In this document: one piece after another, positions 35,269 through 44,628 of the stretch
How the letters are laid out: each line of letters begins with the position of its first letter
How positions within the stretch are numbered: the stretch's first letter is position 1
Assembly: GCF_003034965.1 (NCBI RefSeq)
Contig: NZ_PZKE01000005.1
Coordinates: 171,498-235,497 of the forward strand
DNA from: Fuscovulum blasticum DSM 2131
Lineage (GTDB): Bacteria > Pseudomonadota > Alphaproteobacteria > Rhodobacterales > Rhodobacteraceae
Direction: 5' to 3'
DNA: 64,000 bases
Notes under the pieces: generated by a model
What the model was told of the DNA's origin: nothing
The model's input: the letters and a program-made list of their open reading frames with translations, nothing else
Database searches by the model: none
Translations under genes and position numbers: made by a program

Positions 35269-35703
35269 TCAGTTTACGCCCATCTGGTCCAGGCTCATCC
35301 GGCCGAAGTTCGACAGAAGCTGCCCGATGAAGCTGACACCCTTGATGTTGCTTGCCGTGACGCGGCGCGAGATTTCCACCACGCGGCCATCCTCAAGCCC
35401 GTAGCGGCCGATGTTTTCCACAACGCCCGCTTCGGTGAAGGTGATGGCAACCACCTGACGGTCAATCTCTTCCGGTTCCTTGGGGCCAAGGTGCTTGAAT
35501 CGGCTTTGCACATAGAACCAGCCGACATCGTTCAGCAGGCCTTGCGCCGAAGGACGGCCGATCTTTTCAGCCACCGTTTCACGCGTATCCACGCCCACCT
35601 TGATCTGCGCCAGATCCTGATCGACCGGCACATAGCCATGGTTGCGATAGACCGCCGTGCAGGCCGCCGCGACCAGCACCAGTGCCAACGCCGCCAGCCG
35701 CAT
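35269..35703 (-). CDS. bamE: BamE/OmlA (SmpA-family) outer-membrane lipoprotein
   Basis: A 144-aa lipoprotein: signal peptide MRLAALALVLVAAACTAV with lipobox AAAC, then the SmpA/OmlA fold (IKVGVDTRETVAEKIGRPSA, VGWFYVQSRFKHLG). BamE assists the BAM complex in outer-membrane protein assembly. Start 35703 is chosen because upstream codons would disrupt the signal peptide. It is divergent from the DUF177 gene, as in related genomes. Confidence 0.85.
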   Translation of the reverse strand: MRLAALALVLVAAACTAVYRNHGYVPVDQDLAQIKVGVDTRETVAEKIGRPSAQGLLNDVGWFYVQSRFKHLGPKEPEEIDRQVVAITFTEAGVVENIGRYGLEDGRVVEISRRVTASNIKGVSFIGQLLSNFGRMSLDQMGVN

Positions 35704-35918
35704 ATGCGGAACAAGCCGCCCAATGCCAAAGGCACCGCCGCCTGAGCGCCGCGCCTCTCTGGAACTGCCTGCCATCCCTGCCCCTTTTCTCCGGAACCCC
35801 GGAGCACCCGATTTTGCCTTGCACCTTGGGATAACAGATGCCACGCCCTATGTTCAAGAACGCAAGGAAGGGCATCTGCGTGCCTGTCCCTGCGGAATTC
35901 CCGACATCGGACCCCGCC

Positions 35919-36500
35919 ATGACCAAGAAACCCGCCTCACAGCCCGTCAACCCCGGCCCCGAAACCCCGGCGCCGGTGTTCCGCAGCGCGGCGCTGTCAC
36001 ACCGCCGCCCCACCGCGCTGCGCTGGACCGCCGGCCCGGACGCGCGTGCCGCCATGGCACAGGCACTTGACCTGCAGGGAATCGCGTCGCTGTCCTTCGA
36101 GGGCACGCTGCAACCCGAAGGCCGCGCCGATTTCCGGCTGGAAGGCCGGCTCACGGCCGCCGTGACCCAATCCTGTGTGGTGACGCTTGCGCCGGTGCCG
36201 GCCCGGATCGACGAAGCCGTCCTGCGCCGCTATCTGGCAGACTATGCCCATCCCGAAGGGGAAGAGGTCGAGATGCCCGAGGACGACAGCGCCGATCCGC
36301 TGCCGGCCCAGATCGACCTTGCCGAAGTTCTGACCGAGGCGCTGGCGCTGGCGCTGCCGCCCTATCCGCGCGCCCCGGGCGCCGAACTGGGCGAGGCGGT
36401 CTTTGCGGAACCCGGCGTATCGCCGCTGCGTGACACGGATCTGCGCCCCTTCGCGGCCCTTGCCGGGCTGAAGATCAAGTCGGCCGACGATGCCGGCTGA
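35919..36500 (+). CDS. DUF177 (YceD-like) protein
   Basis: A 193-aa acidic protein of the DUF177 family, found upstream of rpmF across bacteria and implicated in 23S rRNA or large-subunit maturation. Blocks: RLTAAVTQSCVVTLAPVPAR, an acidic patch (EGEEVEMPEDDSADP) and PFAALAGLK near the end. ATG 35919 (MTKKPASQP) is preferred over 35838. It is 187 bp before rpmF. Confidence 0.85.
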   Translation: MTKKPASQPVNPGPETPAPVFRSAALSHRRPTALRWTAGPDARAAMAQALDLQGIASLSFEGTLQPEGRADFRLEGRLTAAVTQSCVVTLAPVPARIDEAVLRRYLADYAHPEGEEVEMPEDDSADPLPAQIDLAEVLTEALALALPPYPRAPGAELGEAVFAEPGVSPLRDTDLRPFAALAGLKIKSADDAG

Positions 36501-36551
36501 CCGTTCGGCCGGCACCCCGCCGCAGGCCACAAGTGCAGGCAGAAAAAGGAC

Positions 36552-36579
36552 TTGCGCCCCGGCCGAATCCGAGTATGTT
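36552..36579 (+). promoter_or_regulatory. Possible promoter of rpmF-plsX-fabH
   Basis: TTGCGC and TATGTT separated by 16 bp. The transcript would start near 36587 and carry a leader of about 100 nt containing three short hairpins (36595-36607, 36613-36626, 36652-36666). Confidence 0.4.
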
Positions 36580-36687
36580 CCCCGCCTCATTCAGGCTGTG
36601 GCACAGCATCTGTAGGCTATTGCCTAAAGGTCTGTTTCTTGCAGCAAAATCAGGGGCCTGTCCCCTTCCAAGCCCAAAGGTCGAGAC

Positions 36688-36894
36688 ATGGCTGTCCCGC
36701 AGAACCGCACCACCCGTTCCCGCCGGAACATGCGCCGCGCTCATGACGCGCTGGTTGCCGCGAACCCCAACGAATGCCCGAACTGTGGCGAGCTGAAGCG
36801 CCCGCACCACGTTTGCGGCGCTTGTGGCCATTATGACGCCCGCGAAGTCGTGGCGGCGGCCAAGGAAGTGGATATCGACGAAGACGCGGCGTAA
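36688..36894 (+). CDS. rpmF: 50S ribosomal protein L32
   Basis: A 68-aa L32 with the basic N-terminus [20 protein letters not shown] and a zinc ribbon [25 protein letters not shown] and an AAAGG lie upstream of the ATG. It heads the conserved rpmF-plsX-fabH order, 26 bp before plsX. Confidence 0.97.
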   Translation: MAVPQNRTTRSRRNMRRAHDALVAANPNECPNCGELKRPHHVCGACGHYDAREVVAAAKEVDIDEDAA

Positions 36895-36920
36895 GCCTGC
36901 CTCTTCCCGCGCGCAGTCCC

Positions 36921-38048
36921 ATGGCCAACGAGCGTCTCACGCCGGAAACCTCGGGTCCCGAGCGCACCGTCATTTCCGTCGATGCGATGGGTGGTGACAA
37001 GGGGCCGGTGGCCGTGGTCGCCGGCCTTGTCGATTCGCTCGCGCGCAATCCAGACCTGCATGTCCTTCTGCATGGGGACGAGGCGCAGCTTGCGCCCCTT
37101 CTCGCGCGTGAACCCGCGCTGACAGGCCGTGTCACATTGCGCCATGCGGACCGCGTGGTCACGATGGACGACAAGCCCAGCCAGGTGATGCGCCATGGTC
37201 AGGGAACCTCGATGTGGGCCACCATCGACGCCGTGCGCGACGGTGAGGCCGGGGCCGCCGTATCCTGTGGCAACACCGGCGCGCTGATGGCGGTGTCGAT
37301 GCTGCGTCTGCGCAAGCTGCCCGGCGTCAACCGCCCTGCCATCGCCTGCCTTTGGCCCAGCCGCAGCCCCGGCGGCTTCAACGTCATGCTTGACGTTGGC
37401 GCCGACGTGAAGGCCGAGGCGTCCGATCTGCTGCAATATGCCATCATGGGGGCTTCCTACGCCCGCAACGGCCTGTCGCTGGAACGGCCGCGTGTCGGTC
37501 TGCTGAATGTCGGGACCGAGGAACACAAGGGCCGCGCCGAGCTGAAGGAAGCGCTGGAACTGCTGGCCCGCAATGCCGAAGCTGGCGGCTATGAAAGCGT
37601 CGGTTTCGTCGAAGGCCTCGATATTCCGTCAGATCGTGTTGATGTGATCGTCACCGATGGCTTCACCGGCAACGTGGCGCTGAAAACCGGCGAAGGCACT
37701 GCCAAGCTGATTTCCGAACTGCTGCGCGAAGCCTTCGGTGCGGGCCTTCTGTCGAAGTTCGCGGCCCTTCTGGCGCTCAACTCTTTGAAGCGGCTTCAAA
37801 AACGCATTGATCCCCGCCGTGTGAATGGCGGTGTTTTCCTGGGTCTCAACGGTACGGTGGTGAAGTCGCATGGCGGCGCCGATGCCACCGGCGTTTCCGC
37901 TGCGGTCGGGCTTGCCTATCGTCTTGCCCGCGCCGGCTTTCTTGAACGGCTTGCCGCACGGGTTGCATCCGCCGAAGCCGCGGGGCAGGATGCCTCCCCA
38001 GTGGAGACCGGAGCCGCCAAGCCGGCAGGGAGCAATCCAGAAGAATGA
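36921..38048 (+). CDS. plsX: Phosphate acyltransferase
   Basis: A 375-aa peripheral membrane enzyme that converts acyl-ACP to acyl-phosphate, the first step of phospholipid synthesis with PlsY. Blocks: TVISVDAMGGDKGPVAVVAG, SCGNTGALMAVSML, IACLWPSRSPGGFNVMLDVG, VTDGFTGNVALKTGEG. It overlaps fabH by 4 bp. The C-terminal 30 residues are Ala/Glu-rich and variable. Confidence 0.96.
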   Translation: MANERLTPETSGPERTVISVDAMGGDKGPVAVVAGLVDSLARNPDLHVLLHGDEAQLAPLLAREPALTGRVTLRHADRVVTMDDKPSQVMRHGQGTSMWATIDAVRDGEAGAAVSCGNTGALMAVSMLRLRKLPGVNRPAIACLWPSRSPGGFNVMLDVGADVKAEASDLLQYAIMGASYARNGLSLERPRVGLLNVGTEEHKGRAELKEALELLARNAEAGGYESVGFVEGLDIPSDRVDVIVTDGFTGNVALKTGEGTAKLISELLREAFGAGLLSKFAALLALNSLKRLQKRIDPRRVNGGVFLGLNGTVVKSHGGADATGVSAAVGLAYRLARAGFLERLAARVASAEAAGQDASPVETGAAKPAGSNPEE

Positions 38049-39016
38049 CGATACGCGCCGTGGTCAGGGGCGTCGGGCATTATCTGCCCGACCGGGTTGT
38101 TCCCAACGCAGAATTCGAAAAGATCGTCGATACCTCCGACGAATGGATCCGGTCCCGGTCGGGCATCGAGCGGCGGCATTTCGCAGCCGAAGGCCAGACC
38201 ACCTCGGACCTGGCCACCCGCGCCGCCCGGGCCGCGCTGGAAGATGCCGGGATGCAGGCCGACGAGATTGACGCCATCGTTCTGGCCACCTCGACCGCCG
38301 ACCTGACCTTCCCCTCCGCCGCCACAATGGTGCAGGCCAACCTTGGCATGACCAAGGGCTTTGCCTTCGACGTGCAGGCCGTCTGCGCCGGTTTTGTCTT
38401 CGCGCTGGCCAATGCCAATGCGCTGATCCTGTCGGGTCAGGCGTCGCGGGTGCTGGTGATCGGCGCCGAAACCTTCTCGCGCCTGATGGACTGGACGGAT
38501 CGCGGCACCTGTGTGCTGTTCGGTGACGGCGCCGGCGCACTGATTCTGGAACGCGCCGAAGGGGCGGGCACGTCGGCGGATCGTGGCATCCTGTCCACCG
38601 ACCTGAATTCGGACGGCCGCTACAAGGATCTGCTCTATGTGGACGGCGGCGCCTCGACCGGCACCACCGGGCATCTGCGGATGGAAGGCAAGGAAGTTTT
38701 CCGCCACGCGGTCGAGAAACTGGCAGAAACCGCCCATGCCGCGCTGGAAAAAGCCGGCCTGTCCAGCGCCGATGTTGACTGGATCGTGCCGCATCAGGCC
38801 AATATCCGCATCATCGAAGGCACCGCGAAACGGATGCAGGTGCCGATGGATCATGTGGTGGTCACCGTGCAGGACCACGGAAATACCTCGGCCGCCTCGA
38901 TTCCCCTTGCCCTGTCGGTTGGCAAGGCGCGCGGCCAGATCAAGCCCGGCGACTTGCTGGTGACCGAGGCGATTGGTGGCGGTCTGGCCTGGGGCTCGGT
39001 CGTCCTGCGCTGGTAG
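38045..39016 (+). CDS. fabH: Beta-ketoacyl-ACP synthase III
   Basis: A 323-aa enzyme starting fatty-acid synthesis by condensing acetyl-CoA with malonyl-ACP. The catalytic triad is visible: Cys in FDVQAVCAGFVFAL, His in WIVPHQANIRII and Asn in DHGNTSAASIPLAL. The N-terminus has VRGVGHYLPDRVVPN. Coupled to plsX by a 4-bp overlap. Confidence 0.96.
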   Translation: MTIRAVVRGVGHYLPDRVVPNAEFEKIVDTSDEWIRSRSGIERRHFAAEGQTTSDLATRAARAALEDAGMQADEIDAIVLATSTADLTFPSAATMVQANLGMTKGFAFDVQAVCAGFVFALANANALILSGQASRVLVIGAETFSRLMDWTDRGTCVLFGDGAGALILERAEGAGTSADRGILSTDLNSDGRYKDLLYVDGGASTGTTGHLRMEGKEVFRHAVEKLAETAHAALEKAGLSSADVDWIVPHQANIRIIEGTAKRMQVPMDHVVVTVQDHGNTSAASIPLALSVGKARGQIKPGDLLVTEAIGGGLAWGSVVLRW

Positions 39017-39127
39017 GCGCGAAATCCGGCTTGTCAGGCTGCTTCAAGGCCCCGCGCCAAGCCTTTGATATTGACAAGGCAATTCCAACAGCCGCATCCT
39101 TCCGTGAAACCCGGGGGGATTTTGGGC

Positions 39128-39433
39128 ATGAGCGAGAAGACCCTGACACGGATGGACCTGACCGAAGCGGTGTTCCGCGAGGTTGGCCTCAGCCGCAACG
39201 AATCTGCCAATCTGGTGGAATCCGTTCTGCAACACATGTCCGATGCGCTGGCGTCGGGCGAGACGGTCAAGATCTCGTCCTTCGGAACCTTCTCGGTGCG
39301 CGCCAAGTCGGCCCGCGTCGGGCGGAACCCGAAAACCGGCGACGAGGTGCCGATTTCGCCGCGCCGCGTACTGTCGTTCCGGCCTTCACATCTGATGAAG
39401 GACCGCGTCGCAGCGGGCAAGAAGAAGAAATAA
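39128..39433 (+). CDS. ihfA: Integration host factor subunit alpha
   Basis: A 101-aa DNA-bending protein of the HU/IHF family: [60 protein letters not shown], and a Lys-rich tail. Start ATG 39128 is preferred to 39065. It forms a heterodimer with IhfB. It is 12 bp before merR and 111 bp after fabH. Confidence 0.94.
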   Translation: MSEKTLTRMDLTEAVFREVGLSRNESANLVESVLQHMSDALASGETVKISSFGTFSVRAKSARVGRNPKTGDEVPISPRRVLSFRPSHLMKDRVAAGKKKK

Positions 39434-39445
39434 GGACCATCCCGA

Positions 39446-40606
39446 ATGGACAAGTCGCCCGAGGCCTTCCGCACCATATCCGAGGTGGCCGAGGCTCTCG
39501 AAACGCCGGCCCATGTCCTGCGGTTCTGGGAAAGCCGTTTTCCGCAGATCAGACCCGTCAAGCGGGCCGGCGGTCGGCGCTATTACCGCCCTTCCGATAT
39601 TGCGCTGCTGGCTGGCATCAAGCGGCTTCTGCATGACGAAGGGATGACGATCCGCGGCGTGCAGAAGATCCTGCGTGAACAGGGTATCCGCCATGTCTCT
39701 GGCCTGGTCGAGGAACTGGGTCCGGTCGAGGATTCGGGTCTGGTTGACGACGCCGCACAGGAAGAGCGGGGGAATGAGCCCATCCCCTTCCCCGGCCCCC
39801 TGCGCGATGGCAGTGCAACGGCCGAGATTGATCCGGCAGCGTCCGAACCTGCCGACCAGGATGGCTTGAACACCGCATTTCCCGAAACGCTGACAACCGA
39901 AGGCCCGGACGATGAGGGCGCTTTTGCGGATATGGAAGACGCTACGGACGCGGGTCAGGCCAGCCCCGACGTTCTTCAGGACGTGGACGCGGTGCCGTCG
40001 ACGGCCGAAGTCGTAAATCTGTTTCCCGAAGAAGAAAGCGATACCAGCGTGCAATTCTCGCTGTTCGGCGATGAGGGCGAGGATCTGCCCGCCGCCAAGC
40101 CCGCCTTTCCGGCCGCGACCGGGCCTGATGCCTCAGCGCCGCCCGCCGCCCCCATACGCGCAGAGCCGCCGGTTGCTGAAGGCCTGCCCGCCGTCGAGGA
40201 TGTTGAGGAAGCCCCCTTTACCGAGGTGGACGATTGGGCATCCGCATCGGTTGACGATTTTGCGGCCGATCTGCCATCCGAGGCCCCGTTCGAGGGTGTC
40301 ACCGTTTCCGGTGAAGATGCCGCAGACCCCAAAGATTTTGGCCTGCCCGACGCGGCCCCCGTCTTTGCAGCGCCACCGGCCGTGGCTGACCGGGACGAAC
40401 CCGCCGCCGACCGTCCGGCCATCGCCGCCCGTGTGCGCCGCATGGCCGAATCGACGCTGGAGCTGGAGGAGCCGACGGCGACTCTGGCCGCCCGCCTACG
40501 GGCGCTGCCGCTTGGCAGCCTTAACCCCAAGGCCAAGGCTCTGGCCGAGATTGCCGCGCGGGCGGCGGCCCTGCGTGCCCGTCTTGGGCCGCCGCACGCT
40601 TCCTGA
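39446..40606 (+). CDS. MerR-family regulator with a long disordered C-terminal region
   Basis: A 386-aa protein. Residues about 8-80 are a MerR winged helix ([20 protein letters not shown], then [19 protein letters not shown]). The remaining 300 residues are acidic, Pro/Ala-rich and low in complexity, with a short conserved end ([20 protein letters not shown]). Typical MerR proteins have a dimerisation coil and effector domain there instead. ihfA-merR adjacency is common in alphaproteobacteria. Targets are unknown. Confidence 0.85.
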   Translation: MDKSPEAFRTISEVAEALETPAHVLRFWESRFPQIRPVKRAGGRRYYRPSDIALLAGIKRLLHDEGMTIRGVQKILREQGIRHVSGLVEELGPVEDSGLVDDAAQEERGNEPIPFPGPLRDGSATAEIDPAASEPADQDGLNTAFPETLTTEGPDDEGAFADMEDATDAGQASPDVLQDVDAVPSTAEVVNLFPEEESDTSVQFSLFGDEGEDLPAAKPAFPAATGPDASAPPAAPIRAEPPVAEGLPAVEDVEEAPFTEVDDWASASVDDFAADLPSEAPFEGVTVSGEDAADPKDFGLPDAAPVFAAPPAVADRDEPAADRPAIAARVRRMAESTLELEEPTATLAARLRALPLGSLNPKAKALAEIAARAAALRARLGPPHAS

Positions 40607-40707
40607 AATGATCTGCACCGTCGCGGACTTGCGGTCTTCACACCGGAACGCCGTGATGCGTTTTCCCGCTTGCCCCTGCCCGGAAAACCGCTATGACAAC
40701 GCCGTGT

Positions 40708-40785
40708 CGGGCCGTAGCGCAGCCTGGTTAGCGCGTCCGTCTGGGGGGCGGGAGGTCGAGAGTTCGAATCTCTCCGGCCCGACCA
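40708..40785 (+). tRNA. tRNA-Pro (GGG)
   Basis: Acceptor CGGGCCG/CGGCCCG, D arm GCGC/GCGC, anticodon arm with loop CTGGGGG (anticodon GGG) and wobble pairs at both stem ends, T arm GAGAG-TTCGAAT-CTCTC, discriminator A and encoded CCA. Confidence 0.96.
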
Positions 40786-40793
40786 CTGTAAAG

Positions 40794-40826
40794 CCGCCCG
40801 CCTGCCCTGCAGTGCGGGCGGTTTTT
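40794..40826 (+). terminator. Terminator of tRNA-Pro
   Basis: An 8-bp stem CCGCCCGC/GCGGGCGG with a 12-nt loop, followed by TTTTT. It ends 30 bp before the dcd start. Confidence 0.85.
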
Positions 40827-40855
40827 CATTCCCGCCAAGAACAGGGGGCCTCCGC

Positions 40856-41938
40856 GTGACACATCCCGGCGTTCTGCCCGACCATTCCATCCGCGACCTG
40901 ATTGCCAGCGGTGCGATTGCCGCCCAACCTGCCGTGCTGGATGCGCAGGTGCAGCCTGCCAGTCTTGATCTGCGTCTTGGCCAAGTCGCCTACCGGGTCC
41001 GCGCCTCGTTCCTGGCGGGGGCCGGGCGCCGGGTGGCCGACCGGCTGCAAGAATTCGAGATGCACCGCGTGAATCTGCGTGACGGGGCGGTGCTGGAAAA
41101 GGGCTGCGTCTATGTGGTGCCGCTGGCCGAGCGGCTGTCGCTGCCCGCCGGCGTGACTGCGGTCGCCAATGCGAAGTCGTCAACCGGGCGGCTGGACCTG
41201 CTGACCCGCACGATCACCGATGGCGGCACCGAATTCGACCGTATCCCCGAAGGCTATACCGGCCCGCTTTATGCCGAGGTCTGCCCGCGATCCTTCTCGG
41301 TGCTGGTGCGCGAGGGCCAGCGGCTGAACCAGATCCGGTTCCGCTCGGGCCAGGCGGCGCTGTCCGATGCCGAACTGACGGCGCTGCACGCCGCCGAACC
41401 GCTGGTGGACGGCACGCCCGTCATTTCCGAAGGCCTTGGCTTCTCGGTCGATCTTCTGCCCAAAAGTGGCACATTGGTCGGCTATCGCGCCAAGCCGCAT
41501 ACCGGTGTGGTCGATCTGGACCGCATCGGCCACTATCCCGCTCGTGAATTCTGGGAAGAGGTACATGCCGAGGATGGCCGCATCATCCTGGACCCCGGCG
41601 CGTTCTACATCCTCGTCTCGCGCGAGGCGGTGACGATCCCCCCCGACTATGCCGCCGAAATGGCGCCCTATCTGGCGATGGTGGGCGAATTCCGCGTTCA
41701 TTACGCCGGCTTCTTCGACCCCGGCTTCGGCCATGCCGCAGCGGGCGGGATCGGCAGCCGGGGTGTGCTGGAAGTGCGCTGCCACGAAGCCCCCTTCGTG
41801 CTGGAGCACGGTCAGGTGGTGGGCCGGCTGGTGTATGAAAAGATGTCGGCGCGCCCTGCCCGCCTTTACGGCGCGGGAATCGCGTCGAACTATCAGGGAC
41901 AGGGCCTGAAGCTGGCCAAGCAGTTTCGGACCGATTAA
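40856..41938 (+). CDS. dcd: dCTP deaminase, long two-domain form
   Basis: A 360-aa protein, about twice the length of E. coli Dcd (193 aa). The first half has the Dcd fold with QPASLDLRLGQVAYRVRASF, VANAKSSTGRLDLLTRTITD and RSFSVLVREGQRLNQIRF. The second half repeats the fold (TGVVDLDRIGHYPAREFW, DPGAFYILVSREAVTIP, VLEHGQVVGRLVYEKM). It makes dUMP precursor dUTP from dCTP. The long form is common in alphaproteobacteria. Start is GTG 40856 after CAGGGGG. Confidence 0.88.
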   Translation: MTHPGVLPDHSIRDLIASGAIAAQPAVLDAQVQPASLDLRLGQVAYRVRASFLAGAGRRVADRLQEFEMHRVNLRDGAVLEKGCVYVVPLAERLSLPAGVTAVANAKSSTGRLDLLTRTITDGGTEFDRIPEGYTGPLYAEVCPRSFSVLVREGQRLNQIRFRSGQAALSDAELTALHAAEPLVDGTPVISEGLGFSVDLLPKSGTLVGYRAKPHTGVVDLDRIGHYPAREFWEEVHAEDGRIILDPGAFYILVSREAVTIPPDYAAEMAPYLAMVGEFRVHYAGFFDPGFGHAAAGGIGSRGVLEVRCHEAPFVLEHGQVVGRLVYEKMSARPARLYGAGIASNYQGQGLKLAKQFRTD

Positions 41939-42147
41939 CGCCCGAAGCGCCGCAGCATCTGGGCGGCGCGACGTGCCTGTTCCGCCAGCGTCCTTGATTG
42001 CCGCGCCTTCTGGCGTTCCTCTGGGGTCATCTGCGCGGCGGGTTTGCCCCGCCGACTGGCATAGTCGATGCCGGTCTTGATGCCGCGGTTCATGATCTGG
42101 CGAAGAAACATGTTTACCAGTTGCGTCAGAAGCCGGTTGAAATCCAT
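41935..42147 (-). CDS. Conserved basic protein, 70 aa
   Basis: Starts MDFNRLLTQLVNMFLRQIMN and continues with an Arg/Gln-rich helical tail (MTPEERQKARQSRTLAEQAR). No known domain. It begins 5 bp after the scpB stop and is probably the last gene of the SPOR-nagZ-scpA-scpB operon. Its stop overlaps the convergent dcd stop within TTAA. Similar small genes recur after scpB in related genomes, as I recall. Confidence 0.65.
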   Translation of the reverse strand: MDFNRLLTQLVNMFLRQIMNRGIKTGIDYASRRGKPAAQMTPEERQKARQSRTLAEQARRAAQMLRRFGR

Positions 42148-42152
42148 CACCC

Positions 42153-42812
42153 TCAATCCTCGAACAGTTCGCTTTGGCCGGTCGTCGCCTCGTCCTCGTC
42201 TCCGGCCCCGTCGGCAGGGCTGCCGAAGCCGGGCACCGGCCGGCTGTCCAGCAACCCGGCGGCCCGCAGTTCCTTGATTCCCGGCAGATCGCGCGCCGAT
42301 TCCAGACCGAAGTGATCCAAGAACGCCTCGGTCACCACAAATGTCACCGGCCGCCCCGGTGTCATCCGCCGCCGGCCAAACCGGATCCATTCCATTTCCA
42401 TCAACTGGTCGATGGTGCCCCGGCTGACCGCCACACCACGGATTTCCTCGATCTCGGCCCGCGTCACCGGCTGGTGATAGGCAATGATCGCCAGCGTCTC
42501 GATGGCGGCCCGGCTCAGCTTGCGGGTCTCGACCGTCTCGCGCCGCATCAGGAAACCCAGGTCCGCCGACGTACGGAAAGCGTAGGCATCGCCCACCTTC
42601 ACCAGATTGACGCCGCGCCCCTCATAGCGTTTGCGCAGATAAGCCAGGGCCTCGGCCGGGTCCGATCCATGCGGCATCCGCCCCACCAGTTCGGCCACCG
42701 TTACGGGTTCGGCGCTGGCGAACAGAATGGCCTCGACCATTCGTTCCTGATCGCCCATGGGCGGCGCTTCGAACAGGCTGCGCTCGTCGGTTCCGGCGTC
42801 GGTCTCGCTCAC
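42153..42812 (-). CDS. scpB: Segregation and condensation protein B
   Basis: A 219-aa kleisin-associated protein of two winged-helix domains: ERMVEAILFASAEPVTVAEL, RAAIETLAIIAYHQPVTRAE, IEEIRGVAVSRGTIDQLMEM. It works with ScpA and SMC in chromosome condensation. The GTG start overlaps the scpA stop by 4 bp (GTGA). Confidence 0.93.
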   Translation of the reverse strand: MSETDAGTDERSLFEAPPMGDQERMVEAILFASAEPVTVAELVGRMPHGSDPAEALAYLRKRYEGRGVNLVKVGDAYAFRTSADLGFLMRRETVETRKLSRAAIETLAIIAYHQPVTRAEIEEIRGVAVSRGTIDQLMEMEWIRFGRRRMTPGRPVTFVVTEAFLDHFGLESARDLPGIKELRAAGLLDSRPVPGFGSPADGAGDEDEATTGQSELFED

Positions 42813-43618
42813 CCGTCACGTCTCCGAATCTGGATCGGCGCGAAGGTTTCCCCCTGCCGGATCGTCAACTGCCCGCGCTTGGCCATCTCCAGCACCGCCG
42901 CGAAATGCGCCGCCGTCGCGCTGCGCCGCGCCATGGGGGTGACGTTCCAGCCTTCGGGAAGGAAGGTCGTCAGTTCGGCCCACTCTCCGGCATAGCCGAT
43001 CAGCCCCCGCATCCGGTCCAGCGCCTGCTCCATGGTGAAGACATGTTCGCGATCCATCACGAAGGGACGGAACTCATCCTTGGTGCGCAGCCGGGCATAC
43101 CCGCGCATCAGGTCCAGCAGGGTGGCGTCATAAACGATCTTGCGGTTCAGGCTCACGCCTTCGGGCAAGCCGCGGGCAAAGAAATCACGGCCCAGCCGGT
43201 CACGCGCCATCAGTTGCGCCGCCGCCTCGCGCATCGCTGCCAGCCGTTCAAGCTGGAAGGCCAGATGCGCCGCCAGATCCTCGGCGCTGGGGCCTTCGTC
43301 GCTTGGGTCGGGCGGCAGCAGAAGGCGTGACTTCAGGAAAGCCAGCCAGGCCGCCATCACCAGATAATCCGCCGCCAGTTCGATCCGCAGCGTCCGTGCC
43401 TTTTCGACAAAGCCCAGATACTGCTCGGCCAGTTGCAGCACCGAAATCCGCCGCAGGTCCACCTTCTGCGTCCGGCTCAGGGTCAGCAGCAGGTCCAGAG
43501 GGCCTTCGAACCCCTCGACATCGACGATCAGCGCCTCGGCGGCCAGCCGTTCAGCCGCCGAAACCTCGGGCAGCAGCCGTTCGGGCGTGGTCCAGTCCTC
43601 GGCGATGGGATCGGGCAT
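42809..43618 (-). CDS. scpA: Segregation and condensation protein A
   Basis: A 269-aa kleisin bridging SMC heads: VDVEGFEGPLDLLLTLSRTQ, KVDLRRISVLQLAEQYLGFV, AADYLVMAAWLAFLKSRLLL, then a C-terminal winged helix. It overlaps nagZ by 1 bp and scpB by 4 bp, so the operon is tightly coupled. Confidence 0.93.
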   Translation of the reverse strand: MPDPIAEDWTTPERLLPEVSAAERLAAEALIVDVEGFEGPLDLLLTLSRTQKVDLRRISVLQLAEQYLGFVEKARTLRIELAADYLVMAAWLAFLKSRLLLPPDPSDEGPSAEDLAAHLAFQLERLAAMREAAAQLMARDRLGRDFFARGLPEGVSLNRKIVYDATLLDLMRGYARLRTKDEFRPFVMDREHVFTMEQALDRMRGLIGYAGEWAELTTFLPEGWNVTPMARRSATAAHFAAVLEMAKRGQLTIRQGETFAPIQIRRRDG

Positions 43619-44628
43619 CAGGCGGTCCTGTGGATCAGACCCCGAAGGTCCGCCTCCATGGCCGCAATGTCAACCGCATCGGGGGGCAACCGCGCGGCCA
43701 GGGCGGCCCGCGCCCGGGCCTGGGTGGCCGGCCCCATCGTGCCCGCAGCCGCCGCCACTTCGATCATCTGCGCCAGATCGCCCTTGCAATGCAGCGCCAG
43801 ATCGCAGCCTGCCGCGATCGAGGCCGCCGTGCGCGAGGTCAGCGATCCCTTCAGCGCCTCCATGTTCAGATCATCGGTCATCAACAGGCCGGCAAAGCCG
43901 ATTTCCTGCCGGATCAGCCGGATCATCTCGGGCGACTGGGTCGCCGGACGACGGTCGAAGGCCTCAAAGACGATATGGGCCGTCATGGCCATCGGCAGAT
44001 CGTTCAGCGCCCGGAACGGCGCGAAGTCCACCGCGCGCACCTCTTCGGCGCTGGCGCGCACCACCGGCAGTTCCAGATGCGTATCCAGCGATGACCGGCC
44101 ATGCCCCGGCATGTGCTTGATGACCGGCAGCACGCCGCCGGCCAGAAAGCCATCCGCCACAGCACGGCCGATCCGCGCCACCAGCGCAGGGTCGCGGCCA
44201 TAGCAGCGGTTCAACAGGAATGGATGCGTGTCCGGCTGCGCCACATCGGCCACCGGGGCGCAGTTCGCGTCGATCCCCACCGCGCGCAGTTCGGCCGCCA
44301 TGATCCGCGCCCGCGCGCCCATCACCGCCTCAGCCTCTTCCACGCTGCCGCAGGCGGCCACGGTGTCGAACGGGGGCTGCCATTCGCGCCAGTGCGGTGC
44401 GCGCAACCGCTGCACCCGGCCACCTTCCTGATCCACCAGGACGGGCGCGTCACGCCCCACCGTCGCGCGCAATTCGCCGGTCAGGCGGCGCAACTGGTCG
44501 GGTGTATCAACGTTACGGGCAAAGATTATGAACCCGAAGGGATCGGCATCCCGAAAGAATGCCCGTTCAGCCGCGGTCAGCGTCAGCCCCGCGACCCCGA
44601 AGATCGCCGCACCCGTGCCGATATTCAT
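43618..44628 (-). CDS. nagZ: Beta-N-acetylhexosaminidase
   Basis: A 336-aa cytoplasmic glycoside hydrolase family 3 enzyme that removes GlcNAc from muropeptides during peptidoglycan recycling. The family signature is in PVIKHMPGHGRSSLDTHLEL with the His/Asp catalytic dyad of NagZ, and the nucleophile Asp is in GLLMTDDLNMEALKG. It overlaps the SPOR gene by 4 bp. With anmK at the right edge it fits a recycling pathway. Confidence 0.94.
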   Translation of the reverse strand: MNIGTGAAIFGVAGLTLTAAERAFFRDADPFGFIIFARNVDTPDQLRRLTGELRATVGRDAPVLVDQEGGRVQRLRAPHWREWQPPFDTVAACGSVEEAEAVMGARARIMAAELRAVGIDANCAPVADVAQPDTHPFLLNRCYGRDPALVARIGRAVADGFLAGGVLPVIKHMPGHGRSSLDTHLELPVVRASAEEVRAVDFAPFRALNDLPMAMTAHIVFEAFDRRPATQSPEMIRLIRQEIGFAGLLMTDDLNMEALKGSLTSRTAASIAAGCDLALHCKGDLAQMIEVAAAAGTMGPATQARARAALAARLPPDAVDIAAMEADLRGLIHRTA

